Positions 45,685-59,587 are shown, counted from the stretch's first letter. The stretch: DNA of 64,000 nt from Ziziphus jujuba (GCF_031755915.1 NC_083384.1:7666501-7730500), one strand, 5' to 3'. The notes: generated from the sequence alone by a model not told the origin. Program-made: numbers and translations.

Positions 45685-48600
45685 TCAATTAACATCGGGT
45701 TGATTGTATTCTCTCTTGCCTTTCTCAATAGTGAGACTTTTCCCCAAAGCCTCAAACCCCAACTCAAACCCACACCTTTTGATCTCCAAATTGTTGACAT
45801 TTTTGTTGCTTTCCATAAATACGTGGAAAGAAGCCCCAGTGACCTTGCAACATGTAGAGGACCAGTTTGCCCCAAACACATCTCTCAAATTGATCATCAC
45901 ATACCTAATTAAAATGTGTTTTATTTTGTTATTTACTTGAACCGTGTAAGCATCTTCATAATTGTAAATATCACATTCACGGTCATTGTTGGTTGTAAAA
46001 TTGGGACCGAATTGAATCTTAGTTTTAGGCCCAGAAATTTTAAACTCAAAAACAGCACCAAAAACAATTTTGAAGCAGGGATGATTAATACTAAACCAAT
46101 CTAGAGGAAGCTGGATGTAGATTGAGTTCCCATGGTGAGTTTGACGACTGAACCACTTTGGGATTTCACATCCTAGATACAATGTTTCAAGAAATTGAAT
46201 ATCCTATGCAACATAGACAATAAAATAATCAAGTCAGTTCATAAATTATATATGACATATATTATACAGAAAGAGAGAGATAGAAATTGAGCATATTTAT
46301 ATATACATACATTTTGAGCAGATAAAATTCTACGGTGTGAACCATCAGCAATTATGTGTGAGTTGTAATCCAAGTTTAAACAATGCTCAAAATTATAAAT
46401 GACCCCTTTATTTTTATTATTTTGATCATGTTAGGGATCATAATCTTGTGTGGTTGGAGTCCTCCACCTTGATATTGTTTTCAGGGATGTGCAGTGATTT
46501 GCAGCCAAACAAGTTAAAGAGGATGGAAGCTCAATTATTGATTTCAATCCAGTACAACCACCAATTTTTAAAAATCGAAGAGATGATGAACTTGTACAAT
46601 CCTCCAAGATTTTTGGAATCTTTTGCAGGTTTGGGCAATTAGAAAGATCCAGCCATCCCAATGATTTCAACTTCCAAATGCTTTTCGGTAAACTTTTAAT
46701 TCTTTTGCAATTATACAAGTCTAAATGTGAGAGACCCATGAGACACCCAATTGATGAGGGCACCACTTCTATTGCTGTCCCACACAATCTTAACTTCTTT
46801 ATATTCAATGGAAGATTTTCTATCCCACATTTCAGATTGCCACAAGCACTTAAATCTAAATCTGAGAGACCCAAAAAAGGACTCATTGATGCAGGCAATA
46901 ATTTTATTGCTGTCCCACGCAATCTTAACTCCTTTACATTCAATGGAAGATATTCTATGCCATCTTTTAGATTCATGCAATCACTCAAATATAAAAACTG
47001 AAGCTTCTTGAGATACCTGAAAAATGAAGGAACTTGAAACAAACGTGTACAACCTCGAAGATTTATACTTCCAAGATTTACAGCCGTACTCAAATTTGGT
47101 ATTTTAATAAGGTGCTCAGAATAACTAAGATCCATCTTCTTCAACTTCCCATTGGGCTGTCACATGCGCAAACATCCAAACCAAAAAAAAAACCGACAAC
47201 TTTAATAATTAAACATTACAATATATCTAATATTCATATTTATCTTTTACCCCAAAACAAAATACGCCATATATATATATAACACTAAATCAAGCTAGCA
47301 TATCTATATGCATACCTGGTGTTCATTCCCAAATAGCTCCACAAGTTGGGTGCCACGCATAACAAGTTCAACAAGATTCTTAGGACTAAAATTTGATGGC
47401 AAATATCTTAGAGGGTATGAATCCCACTGAAAATATCTAAGTTCATGGCAAAGATACCCAATACCTGCAGAAGGAAAATATATCTTTTTGCACAATTCTT
47501 GATTATAGGGAGCCCATTATAATTTCTTGTAATGATATGTACCCCCATCGCAAAATCTACCATCAAAATGCATTCTAAGAAAGCGAAGATGGCACATATT
47601 TGAGAATGTTGTAAGCCCCACATTTACATCTTTTTCAAGTTCAGATTGATTCAATAATATGCCTTCAATGCGAGAGCTTCCCTAACAATCAACTCAATGT
47701 TATACTTAAGGATACAATATATAAAGATAATTTATCAACTGCACATTTATACAAACACAAATAAACGTATTAATTAACTAATTTCACTTACCATACTTCG
47801 TTCCAATACATGGCAAATATCCTTAGTCCTCCACAATCTACTACGATTTCCAGGTTCTTTGTTTTCATCATAAAGAATAGCCTAACCCATTTGTCGTAGC
47901 AAAGCATGCATAGACAATCTATTTTGACATTCAATTATTAATGATTTATCAATGAGAACACTTATTGCTATTGTCGCATCAGAACGCTCACTGCGATGTA
48001 GTATGCTTTCCATATAGTCTCTGTCAACTTCACCATCGAAGAAGCATGCAATATCCAGAAATATGTCTTGGATGCTTTTGTCACCTAATCCATCATAACT
48101 TATTTTCAACGCTTTTTGAATTTCCTTGTCTGGATCTATTTCCAACTTATCCAATGCCCTTTCCCATTCGTTTATGCTTTTGGAGTAAAGGGAAGAACCC
48201 AAGACCTCAAAAGCTAATGGATTTCCATGTGCATAACCTGCTGCACTTTTTGATAAAGCTTCATATCCTGGAAGATCATAATTTTGTCCAAAAGCATGCA
48301 AGCAAAAGAGCTTAAGAGCTTTAAAGTCATTTAACCTCTTAACATCGTAAAGTATATCTGCCCTTGACTTAAGCACTTGTGCATCTCTAGTTGTGATAAT
48401 AATTCTACTTCCATCACCAAACTCATACACTTTAGGTAATAATTTGTTTAATTGGAATATTGAATCCAAATCATCTAAGACGATAAGAACCTTCGTACGA
48501 CGACATCTACCTTGAATAGGAATTGATTCCATGCTTTGAAAAGTTTTATATTTGAACAGCTCAAAAAGAAGTTTCTCTCTCAAATGAATTATTCCATGCC

Positions 48601-49974
48601 TTTCATATTCTTCTCTAACCTCGTTAAGAAAGCAGTAACTTTCAAAATGACAATAAAACTTTCGAAATATAGCACGAGCAAGGGTGGTCTTTCCAATACC
48701 ACCCATGCTATGAAGACCTATGATACGAACATCCATTGTGCCAATGCATAATAATCATTTAATTTCCTCCATTGGCTTGTCAATTCCAATCAAGTGCCTT
48801 TTGAAAGGATCATTTGTTGATACGTATTTGGACAATTCCAATAAAACATATTCAACAATTTTTTCAATAAACTTGTACTCGGGCCTAGCAAATGAAGAAA
48901 TCAAATACAAATGGTTAGAAACAGAGGATCATTGATATAAATTTAGGAATTTAAAAGAAATAGATACAAATCTTAATTCAATAATATAAAATATGTTTTT
49001 TTTTTTTTGGGTGAAATAAATATATTACATATAGTTGTAATAAGGAAAGTGTGTTATTAACAGTTTTAACTTTTTAGTAAACTATAAAACAGGGGAAATA
49101 TCATCAACCTCTTGGCGGTTTGACAAATACACACTACTTTAGAAACAGAAGTTCATGGATATAAATTTTGGAATTTAAAAGAAATAAATGTAAATGCCCC
49201 AATATATCTTAGGAATATATTTAGATGATCTAAATTTTATTCAATATATTATGTATAGTTGTAATAAGGAAATTTTGTTATTAACTGTTCTCACTTTTTA
49301 CTAAAATATATGAAAAAGGGGAAGTATCATCGACCACTTGGAGGTTTGACAAATATACACCACTTAGACCTTAGCTTAAATTCTCATCACTTAGACCCCT
49401 GGATTTAACACCCTGAAGTTAAACAGTAACCACATTGTATGGATTATACATGTATATATTATAAATTAATAAGACAGAGAGTTACCTAATCTTGTTTGAA
49501 TCATAACTGCTGATACCAGCCACTTCTTTAGAGCATCCCTCCACTGCTGCACCTTCTCCCTTCTATCCCTAAAACGTTGTTCATGTTTAGCAAATGCTTC
49601 TGCATAATCATCCTGCTGTTTTCGTACAACAGATGGTTCTATGCCATAAAAAATGGGTATAACATCATTCCCATTTCCCTTGCATTCGAGTATGCGAACC
49701 ACTCATCCAAACACCATGGGGAGGATGCAAAGTCTTTAGAGAAAACTATTATGCAAATCTCAGATTCGTTAATGGCCTCCATGATTTCAGAAATTCTATG
49801 GCCACTTTCAAGGCTTTCATCATCTTTGAAGATCAAGATATGCTTTTGATCCAGAGCATGATAAAGATGACCTGTAAAACCATCACGGGTGTCCTCACCC
49901 CTGAAACTGAGAAATACATCATACTTTTTTCGAGAAGAATATGAAGAAGAAGAAGAAGAAGAAGCAGAAACCAT
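45685..49974 (-). pseudogene. TNL2: TIR-NBS-LRR pseudogene
   Basis: Tandem copy of TNL1 with the same five exons: 49974-49486, 48884-47792, 47681-47316, 47156-46311 and 46203-45685. It is disabled by single-base losses in the TIR exon at about 49703 (inside CLDE) and 49530. Stops are TGA at 48755-48757 and TAG at 47882-47884 in the NBS exon, TAA at 47517-47519 in exon 3 and TAA at 46431-46433 at the end of the LRR exon. The P-loop reads SMGGIGKTT (first Gly changed) and MHD has become MHA. Exon 2 is still exactly 1093 bp as in TNL1. The C-JID exon is open and nearer the family consensus (GCEIPKWFS) than TNL1's. Splice sites are kept. The WCLDE Trp missing in TNL1 is present here. Confidence 0.93.
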
Positions 49975-50360
49975 GTTTATAACCTGCAGCAAATATTAAT
50001 CCACAAGCAAATTAAGTAATTATAAATTAACTAGTGACAAATTGAATGGAAACTTGTTCTTGAGGTAAGCTAACTACATGTGCCTCTGTTACCCATACCT
50101 TTGTCCTCCAACGACGTTGCTGCAGCTAGGTTCTCTCCGATGCAGTTTCGCTCTCTCCTATTTTTTTTTTTTTTAATTCGACATGTCGTCTACCCCACAA
50201 CACCAAAACCGTCTTCCTGATCGATTGCCCAAAATGCTGTGTTTCTCTCACTTATGGAGGAGAGAAGAACATGGGAAAAAGGACTTGGAAGCCGCATTAA
50301 CTTTATCAGTCAACATGTAGTGACAAACACTTTATTAGTCAGTAGCCTGAACCTTCCAAG
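49975..50360 (-). promoter_or_regulatory. TNL2 upstream region
   Basis: Duplicate of the TNL1 upstream region (38858-39250), non-coding. It is cut short at about 50360 by a retrotransposon tail. Confidence 0.6.
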
Positions 50361-50697
50361 AAATGAAAAGAAGACTAAGATAATTGCCTTAGTCATTGGA
50401 CCACCTCGGGGATTATTAGAAAGATCAAGGATCAGCGGCATCCTTTTGACTCCATCACCTTTGCCTGGGTCCCAAGGCACAGTAACAGTCTAGCTCATGC
50501 AGCCTCACGTTGGGGGACCCTTTAATGCAAATTGTGGCCCTGTTTCTCCTTAATTTTCGTCTAAATAATTTATAGATATTATGAATCAGGAATGTGGAAT
50601 GTGACTCACACCCTGAACCAAGGCAACATGCCTGGTTGTATCTTTGTTGCCTCCTTTGTTGGTTTTAATATAACTCCCCATTTAAAAAAAAAAAATT
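50361..50697 (+). mobile_element. LINE 3' end (5'-truncated)
   Basis: One frame gives TSGIIRKIKDQ, ITFAWVPRHSNSLAHAASRWG and a stop, the usual C-terminal RNase H end of plant L1-type LINEs. A short 3' UTR and an A-rich tail (50684-50696) follow. The left edge is set by where similarity to the TNL1 upstream flank stops. DNA from 50698 to 50851 is also absent from that flank and is unassigned. Confidence 0.7.
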
Positions 50698-50867
50698 GAA
50701 TATTGAATGAATTTAAATCACGAAAAAGAACAAAGAATTCAAAGAATGGTTCGGAAAAATAAAAATAAAAAAGAAAGAACTGGCCGAACAAAAGTCCTAC
50801 GAATTAACAAAAATTACGTGGATAGGAAAAGGCTGAATTGCACGTATATCAAAGTATAAATTAATAA

Positions 50868-53819
50868 TGTAACACCCCGTCCCAAATCGCACCGGAATCC
50901 GTGCACGTTGACCGAGGTTGACCGTTGACCGAAGGAGTCAAAAGTTGACTTTTAACTCGGTGGGAATTTCGAATTAACCAGGGTACCGTGGCGAAGTGCA
51001 CGATGCCCTGAGTTCGTAGACTGGTAGCACGTCGAAAACGGAGCTACGGTTTGAAAGTTATGGACGAAACAAGTTGCGGTCCAAACTGTCCAGGGGGTGC
51101 CGGAGTTGACTTTTTGTTTATGGGGAAATGAGCTTTGACTCATGCATGGTTGTGAAGTGCTCGTCGATACGAGTTCACAGACTAGCGGCACGCTTAAAAC
51201 GGACATCCGGTTAAAAAGCTATAGACGTTTGAAGTTTACCGGATACCGTATTATTTTAATGTTTTTGGATCGGTGAACAGTGAAATGCCACGTGTCAGCT
51301 TCTGATTGGTCCACGTGGCATGAACAGTATCACACAGGGGTTTTTATTTGTTAAAATTCCCGGGGAAGAGAGAGAAAGAGAGAGAGGAGAGAGAAAGAGA
51401 GAGAGAGAGACCGCCGGCCATCGGAATTTTTCCACTGTTCCGGCCGATCTACTGTGCACGCGCTGGCCAGAAAGTTTCCCCTCCTCATTTCCGGCGAAAC
51501 CTCCAAATTTCACGGCGAACGGCCGTCGGACGCGCCCGGATCGGACCTCCGAAGATCGGCGGCGAGTTTTACCCCTCCATCGCCGGCCATCGCAAATCGA
51601 CCCACTTCCGGCCATTTTCCGGCCACACGCGCCGTACACCCTTGATCCTCTCCTCAAGTCCGGCCGACCCACCAAAAATCACGGCCATCGGACCACCGAC
51701 GCGCCGGGATCGGAGCGTTTTCCGGCGAGGGGCCGGAAATCTTCAAACGGTGATTTCTCCGCCGTCCGACCTCCGTTTTGCTCACCGCCGGTCCCGTTGG
51801 GTTGCTCTCCTCACGATCTACAAGTCCGCAAAATTTTACGACCAACGACCACCGCACGCGCCGCTGCCGGCGACGGTTGCCGGTGACCGCGGCGGCTCGC
51901 CAGAAATTACTGTTCCGGCGAGTACCCGAATTTCCGGCCAGCTCCAGTCCGCTGTGTTCGACCTCCTGAACCCGAATCCGGCTTCCATTTCCACCAATTC
52001 GTGACGGTTTGGGAGAATTGCGGAGCCGAAACTCGAAAAGCTTTCCGGCGAGATTCCGACCCCGTCGGGTCCGATCATCGGAAATTAAGACCGGATCTGT
52101 GATTAGCATCATGCAAGCTTCGATTCGGTATATAACTCGTAACCCTTAGATATCGCTTGGTGTTCGCTCCCCAGGTACCCATTTGGGAATTACCCAAATA
52201 AAATATTAATATTATTTTTGGTTTGTGCACTGTGGTTGTTTAGGTGCACGCGCGAGTAGTGGAGTTGATCCCGAGGAGGATCTTAGTTGATTTGCATGCT
52301 CCAGGTGAGTGACCCACCTTCAAAAATTATTTTAGGCAATTAATTATATTTAATTGGTATTTAAATTATGCTCATGTGGTGTGGTTTAATTATTGTTTTA
52401 TTGTGGTTTAATTTATTTATTATGCATGAGCAAGGTGTATTTTGGTAGTATTTGTATGTGGTTTTAAATTTGATTTTCCGGGCATGATTGGGTTAAATAT
52501 TTTACGAAAATATTTGCTTAAATTTATAAATTCTGCCCGTGGTATTTTTATGGTTGCATCTCGTATTTCGAGGAAAATTGTGATTTGTTGGTTATCAATG
52601 TTTCGTACCAGGTTATTAAATTAAAATATGTGGGATGGTGTTTTGTGAAAATTTGGTATACTTCCCACGGTGGTTTTTGGAAAAACGGTATGGTTGGTTG
52701 TTAGTGTTTATTTTTAGACGCACTCATGCAGTATTGGTGTTCTGGTGTATGGTGTATGGACACGTGGTAGTGTGCGGTTATTATGTGGTTTAGCGCACGG
52801 TTATTACTTCACCCGTGAGTTGCCATTGGACCGTGGGCAGGCAAGGTTATTGTTGCGCACAGCCGCCCCCCTCCTTGGCCGGGTGATGGTTTTTAGCAGT
52901 CGGTACTGTCGGGACGCCGAAGTGACCGTTGCAGGTTTCTCTCTTTAACCCCCCGCCAGTCGGTGCTCGGGACGCTGGGTATCGGAGGGCATCACCGGTA
53001 TATGGTGTGGTGCGTCGATGTAAATTGCAAATAGTGTTTTAAACCCCAAACGTGTTCAAAATTATTTACTATAATTTATTATATTTTTAATTATATATTT
53101 GGGGTATGTTTTCATTTATTTATTGTGTATCAAATGGTTTAATCCCTTGGTTTTCGGGAGGTATGTACATTGGGTTTTGCGAAAATGTTTTAAAAAGGGA
53201 ACATTTCAAACGGAGCGATTGGTGAGAGTTTTAAGGGAAATTATTATTTTCCAACAGTTATTATTATTTATTTATTAATTGTTGGTATTTGTTCTATTCC
53301 TTAATTGTTATTACTATTATTTTTATTATCACAAAAGGTGTTCAGTAGTTCGGGTTACTCACGGAGATGATTAGCATCTCACACTCTTAAATTCCGTTCC
53401 CTTAGGTGCAAGTGGTGGTAGGCGTTCTTCCGGAGCGAACCAAGTTTTCCGCTGCTGTTGTGTTTTGAGAAGTATCTTTGTACTCTTTCATTTCAGTGTA
53501 TTATTTCTTTTCAGCCTTGTTGTATTTCTATTGTTTAGCACTTCTTAAAGCTCTGTATACTATTGGGATACTTCTGTTTTATTTATGCACTGGACTGTTG
53601 TTGCTTTTGAGAAGTGCTGAAATTTATGGATTCAGTTTGTAGTTTGCGGGAGGAATAAGGGGATGTTTATAGAAGTGTGTTTTCAGTGCAGGTAGTTTGT
53701 GGTAAGTAAATCCCTTAGGGGAGGCTCTGTCGGATTTTCCGTTGGAGGGTCCGGTAGGATTTCCCTGGGATCAGGGCTGTCTAGGGTTCCGGGGAAGGAA
53801 TTCTGGACGGGTCCTGACA
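50868..53819 (+). mobile_element. solo LTR
   Basis: TGTAACACC...GGTCCTGACA, 2952 bp, with a perfect target duplication AATAA (50863-50867 and 53820-53824). It keeps the W-box cluster, paired G-boxes (about 51287-51320), hairpins and splice-like sites. It lies 0.9 kb upstream of TNL2's start, in the opposite orientation to the gene. Confidence 0.96.
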
Positions 53820-55584
53820 AATAAGGTGTGGTTTAATTTAGTAACACATTAGGTTTTGGCTTTTTTATATTTTTCTACTTACTAATTGTTTGTAGTTTGT
53901 TACTTCAAATGTCATTTAGTGTTGATTAAAGTTTGTTCCTCATTTCAATTAACTAAAAAAATTCGAGGAAGAAAAAAAATTATTTTAAAATAGTTTTTAA
54001 TTTGATATTTATGTTTAATTTCTTTAATTTATAATTATTTGAAATGCCTACTAAACTAGTTATCATTAACTAACACTAAAAAATATTTAAAATATGCAAA
54101 TTACAAACATTTTCAAAAAAAAAGATGCAAATTACAAACAATTTAATAGAAAAACTGAATACCAAAATATTTAAAATAAGCATTAAGAAGCAATATTTGT
54201 TCTCCAATCTCCACTAAAATTGACGAACAAAAAAAATATGAGAAGTAAAGTAGCACAATTTTCTACTTTCATTAGTATGATTTTTAATTTTCAAATTACT
54301 GAAATCAGCATTTCCATATCCTTTGAGAATCCTGAAGTAAAATAGGAGCCATCAATGTGCTTGGTCTGGTGAAGTTTTTCCCTGCATTTCACATATTCTA
54401 TTCCATCACAGCAAGCAAAACAAAATCATAACAATGTAATGGTAAAGCTTAAACACCAGAAACAGAGAAAGAGACTAGCTTCATAAGTGCATGACTAATT
54501 ACCGGCTTGCTTCTAATTCTCTGTTGGGTTCATATTATTCTTCATCAAAAAAATATTATACAAATAGATAATAGTTAGTGACAGTTTAATATTAGTGTTT
54601 GTTTATTAAAATTACCATTTTACTTTAAAAAGAAACCACGATCTTAAAAATTAAACATCTTCAACAATTTTTTGAATTAACTTGGATTCAGTGCTAGCAA
54701 ATAGAAATCAAATACAAATTGTTAGGGAAAGAGGATTTGATCTTTATATATATATAATAAATTTTAGGTATTTAAAAAAAAAAGGAACATATATAGACCA
54801 TTTTAATTAATTTTAATACTCGATGTATTACAGTAGTATTAGATAGGGATTTAGATCATTGAAATTTTTATTCAATACTTATAGTTGTTCTTTGTTAGAG
54901 GAAAAATATAAAAATATTAATTTTTTTAAATATTTTGGGATAAAAATATGTGAAGTTGGATGAAAAACTTTTGGATGAGAATTAGGAGATTTGAGTCTAG
55001 AATGAGTACATAAAGAAATTATCGTTCAAGATTCAAAGCCAAATTAAGTAAATAATAGAGGGAAAAAAAATGAAAATAATGTTCATGATATTAAAATACA
55101 TGATCGGAGCAGACAATTTTATTCAATAATACATTTATAGCTTGAAATTGTCTGTGGTTTAATATGCAAATGAAAAAATAATAATAATAAAGTTTTTTAT
55201 TTGTGCTTTTTCTAAAATTTGAGTATTTTGCAGGCCTTGATGGGCTGGTGAGTAATTAAAAAGCAAACTACTCTAAAAGTTTTAAAGGAATCAATTTGGT
55301 ACGCCTCGCCTAAATCTTGGAAACGGAAATGGCCCATACTCTTAGTAAAATGAACATGTCCAATTGGGAAAATCATTTAGAACCAAGTCCAACAAATTAA
55401 TTTCAATACAAATAATGCAAGTAATTTTATGAAATCAATTCAGTTTATTAAAGTTTTATTAAAAAAAGAAATCAATATATTAATTTTAATTACTCAATCT
55501 TTTTAAGCAGAAAGTCATATTTATTATTTACACATATTTATTATTTTCTTTTTCACACTTATTCTAACTTCTAAGGCCTGACTT
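53820..55584. repeat. flank blocks T and P, copy 3, and AT-rich DNA
   Basis: 53820-54190 matches 39251-39595. 54185-54660 matches parts of block P near 17345-17810 and 61090-61560. 55330-55584 matches 16450-16690. Between them the sequence is AT-rich and holds no recognised gene. Confidence 0.7.
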
Positions 55585-56120
55585 CTAAGAAAGGTTTTTG
55601 AAGGTGAGGTCAGGATCAACCATGAATTAAGGTTGCGGCGAATGGAGAATCTGCTTGGAGAGCCCTACCTTTGGGGTTGTTGAAGATAAACACTGATGCA
55701 GGGATTCAAGTTGGATATTCAGCTCTGGCAATGGTGGTATGTGACTCTAAATTGAGGCTTGTTTTTTTGAAGACCTACTTGGTTTCTGAATCATCTCCGG
55801 ACATAGCTGAGCTCAAGGCTTTTAACTTGGGAGGCTGAGACGGCTTATGAACTAAATTGGGAAAGGATTATTTGGTGTAATGATGCTAAGAATGTAGTTG
55901 CTGACATTTTTAGCAAAGAAAGACCCATGCAAGTGGGAGACCAGAAACGAAATTATTTTGTTTAGAATCATATTGGAAAGCAGACAGCGGAAGATTGAGT
56001 GGGTACCTAGAGAAGCTACCTGCAAGACCATCTTTAAAGCTTAATCCCTGTCTTTCTTTTGACAGTCTTTCGATGAAAGACCTGCCATTATCTTTGTTTA
56101 ATTTGCTTTTGAAAGACATT

Positions 56121-59100
56121 TGTGAAATTCCACATCGGTTAGAAAGGGAAACGAAACATGCCTTATAAGAAGGTGTGGATACCTTTCCCTTGCGATATGT
56201 TTTGACAAAACCTTAAATGCTGGATTGTAAGAGGATTCTCCATACCCAAAGAGGACGATATTGCATGCGGGTGGTCTGGGCTGTTACAGTTAGTATCAGA
56301 GCCCATATCCGGATCAATGTACCAATAAGGACGCTGAGCCCCAAAGGGGAATGATTGCGATGTCAGGACCCGTCCAAAGTTCCCCACCGGAACCCTAGAC
56401 AAGCCCTGATCCCAGGGAAACCCTACCAGACCCTCCTGTGGAAAATCCGACAGAACCTCCCCTAAGGGATGGACTTACCACAAAATTCCCTGCACTGAAA
56501 ACGCACTTCTATAATTGTCCCCTTATTCCTCCCACAGTACTACAAATTGGTTCCACAAATTTCAGCACTCCAAAATAAAAATACAGTAATCCAGTGCAAT
56601 TTAAATACATAAGTGTCCCATACAGTATACAGAGCTTTATGAAGTATTACAAGATATAGAATACAGCAAGAGTGAAAGAAGTATTACAACTGTAGTAAAA
56701 GAAGAACAAGGTACTGCACGAACTAATACAGCGAGGAAGATCAAGTCCGCTCCGAATGAACACCGACAACCTGATACCTAGAGGAACGGAATTTAAGAGT
56801 GTGAGATGCTAATCATCTCAGTGAGCGACCCTACTACTATACAATATAATACCACGGTAATAGGTATATAAATAATAATTATTTGGAAATAATATTTTCT
56901 CTCAAAACCCTTACAATTCTCTCAGTTGGAAAGGTTCCCCTTTTAAAACATTTTCACAAAACCCTTTATTCATATTCCCCGAAAACCAAGACATCAAATA
57001 AATACCAGAAACAGTAATAATTAATTTTAATTCCAACACAGCTTTAAAACATTTTATTTTTAAAACACAGTTCTGAAAATCAGTTGATGCACCCACTATA
57101 TACCAGTGGCGCCAACAGTACCCAGCGTCCCGAGATACCGCCAGACAGGAGGTTATAGAAAGAAACCGGCATACGGTCGCGTGGCGTCCCACTGCGCCGC
57201 TGCTAACCTGGTGTCCCAGCCATGGGGGGTGGCCACCCTCATCCGATGGCAACCACAAGACACCCTCATAATATCACCTCACATATACCATATCACATAT
57301 AATCAGAACACCAGTACGTGCACGGTGCAATTAAAAATCATAAAATCCACAAATTTAAATTATAAAACAAATTTCACATTTTTCATAAGCATAGCGGGCA
57401 TAATCCATCCGCTTGAGCCAGGAAATTCTCCACAATTTCTTTATAATCAATACCATAAATTCCATGATTTTCAAATCCACCAACTCCCAAATCCATCAAT
57501 TCAAATATCCACATTTTTTCCAAGCATAAATAATTTCTCGAAATATCATAATCAAATCTCATAATATTCCATGGGCATATTTTATAAAAATTGAAATCAC
57601 CAACATAACCAAATATTTTCTTTGAAATATTTGAAAATCAAATCATGCCCAATTTAACATTAAAACCACCCGAATTTCAAAATTCGCAAAACCATAAAAT
57701 AATTTCACATGGCATAAATTGGTGAAATACACATTTTCTTAAATCCGATAAATGCACAAATAATTCCACAATAAATCAAATAAATATTTGGCACATAGAA
57801 ATTAAATTCCAAATATTTAAATCACACATAATATATTCACCAATTAAATCCCCAAAATTAATTTGAAGGTGGGTCACTCACCTTATGCACGTATCTCAAT
57901 CAAGATCCTCCGTAGGATCGACTCCGCTACTCGCACGTGCACCTAAAACATCCACAGTACCAAACCACAAATATTAATATTTTATTCGGATAATTCCCAA
58001 ATGGGTACCCGGGAAGCGAACACCAAACGATAACTAAAATTTACGAATTATATACCGAATCGAAGCTCGAGTGATGCTAATCACAGATCCGGTCTTAATT
58101 TTCGATGATCGTACCTGACGGGGTCGAAATTTCGTCAGGAAGCTTTTCGGGTTTCGGCTCTGCAATTCTCCCAAACCGTCACGAATTGGTGGAAACGGAT
58201 GCCGGATTCGGGTTCAGGAGGTCGAACACAGCGGACTGGAGCCGGCCGGAAAACTGGGTACTCGCCAGAACAGTACTTTCCGGCGAGCCGCCGCGGTCAC
58301 CGGCAATCGTCGCCGGTGGCGGCGCGTGCGGTGGCCGTTGGTCATGAAATTTTGCAGACTTGTAGATCGTGAGGAGAGCAACCCAACGGGACCGGCGGTG
58401 AGCAAAACGGAGGCCGGACGGCGGAGAAATCACCGATTGAAGATTTCCGGCCCCTTGTCGGAAAACGCTCCTATCCCGGCGCGTCGGTGGTCCGATGGCC
58501 GTGATTTTTGGTGGGTCGGCCGGACTTGAGGAGAGGAGGATGGGTGTACGGCACGTGTGGCCGAAAAATGGTCGGAAGTGGGTCGATTTGCGGTGGCCGG
58601 CGGTGGAGGGGAAAAACTCACCGCCGAACTTCGGATGTCCGATCCGGGCGCGTCCGGCGGCCGTTCGCCGTGAAAATTGGAGGTTTTGCCGGAAATGAGG
58701 AGGGCAACCTTACTGGCCGGCGCGTGTGCAGTAACTCGGCCGGAAAATTTGAAAATCTCCGGTGCCCGGCAGTCTCTCTCTCTCTCTTTCTCTCTCCTCT
58801 CTCTCTTTCTCTCCTCTTCCACGAGAATTTTAACAAATAAAAACCCATGTGTGACACTGTTCATGCCATGTGGACCAATCAGAAGTTGACACGTGGCGTT
58901 ACTGTGCACTTAAGCCAGATATATTAAAATAATACGGTATCCGGCGAATTTTAAACGTCCATAACTTTTTAACCAAATGTCCGATTTAAGCGTGCCGTTA
59001 GTCTATGAACTCGTATCGACGAGTACTTTACAACCATACAAGAGTCAACACAAAATTACATCTCAAGAAAAAGTCAACTCTCTGCACCTTTTGGACAGTT

Positions 59101-59485
59101 TGAACCTCAGCTTGTTTTGCCCATAACTTTCAAACCGTAGCTCCGTTTTTTACGTGCTACTAGTCTACGAACTCAGGGCGTCATGCACTTCACCACGGTA
59201 CCCTGGTCAACTCGAAATTCCAACTAGAGCAAAAAGTCAACTTTTGACCCGCTCGGTCAACGGTCAATCTCGGTCAACGTGCACGGATTCCGGTGCGATT
59301 TGGGACGGGGTGTTACAGTGAAGTCCCACATCAGTTGGAAAAAGGAACGAAACATGCCTTATAAAAGGGTGTGGATACATTTTCCTTGCGACGTGTTTTG
59401 ACAAAACCTTAAAAGCTGGGTTTGTAAGAGGATTCCTCAGGTCGAAAAAAAACAATATCACATGCGGGTAATCTAGACTATTACA
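56121..59485 (+). mobile_element. TRIM element split by a solo LTR
   Basis: 5' LTR 56121-56288, primer-binding site TAGTATCAGAGC at 56291-56302 (one mismatch), interior 56289-56355 (67 bases, as in the TRIM at 45183), and 3' LTR as 56356-56360 plus 59318-59485. Target duplication (A)CATT lies on both sides (56116-56120; about 59485-59489). It is plus-oriented, inside the 3' UTR of a LINE. Confidence 0.85.
56361..59317 (-). mobile_element. solo LTR inside a TRIM
   Basis: TGTCAGGACCCGTCC...GGGGTGTTACA, 2957 bp. It sits five bases inside the TRIM's 3' LTR. The target duplication is TGCGA on the left and (T)GTGA on the right, both readable as the TGTGA that starts TRIM LTRs, with one substitution and one lost base. 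Related to the LTRs of the complete element and of 2941-5925, with the same hairpins and AT-rich blocks. Confidence 0.93.
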
Positions 59486-59587
59486 CATTGATCGTATGTA
59501 ATCTTCCCTAGGGGAGGGCTTTTAAATTTGTGCTTTAATGCAATCATTATTCCCAAACAAAACCCAAAAAAAAAAAAAGGCCGACTT

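Larger units (their letters stand above)
55585..59576 (+). mobile_element. LINE 3' end carrying a nested TRIM and LTR
   Basis: Left part 55585-56115, right part 59490-59576 with an A-rich tail. Reading frames, with breaks, give LKINTDAG, IAELKAF, WCNDAKNVVADI and IEWVPREA, the RNase H domain at the end of plant L1-type LINEs. Flanking copies AAGGCCTGACTT (55573-55584) and AAGGCCGACTT (59577-59587) look like its target duplication; the empty site is seen at 16682. The TRIM at 56121 lies in its 3' UTR. Confidence 0.8.

Noticed and set aside
49975..50360. TNL2 as a functional truncated TIR-only gene
   Set aside because: The first frameshift falls inside the TIR domain at the catalytic Glu motif, so even a TIR-only product would be broken.
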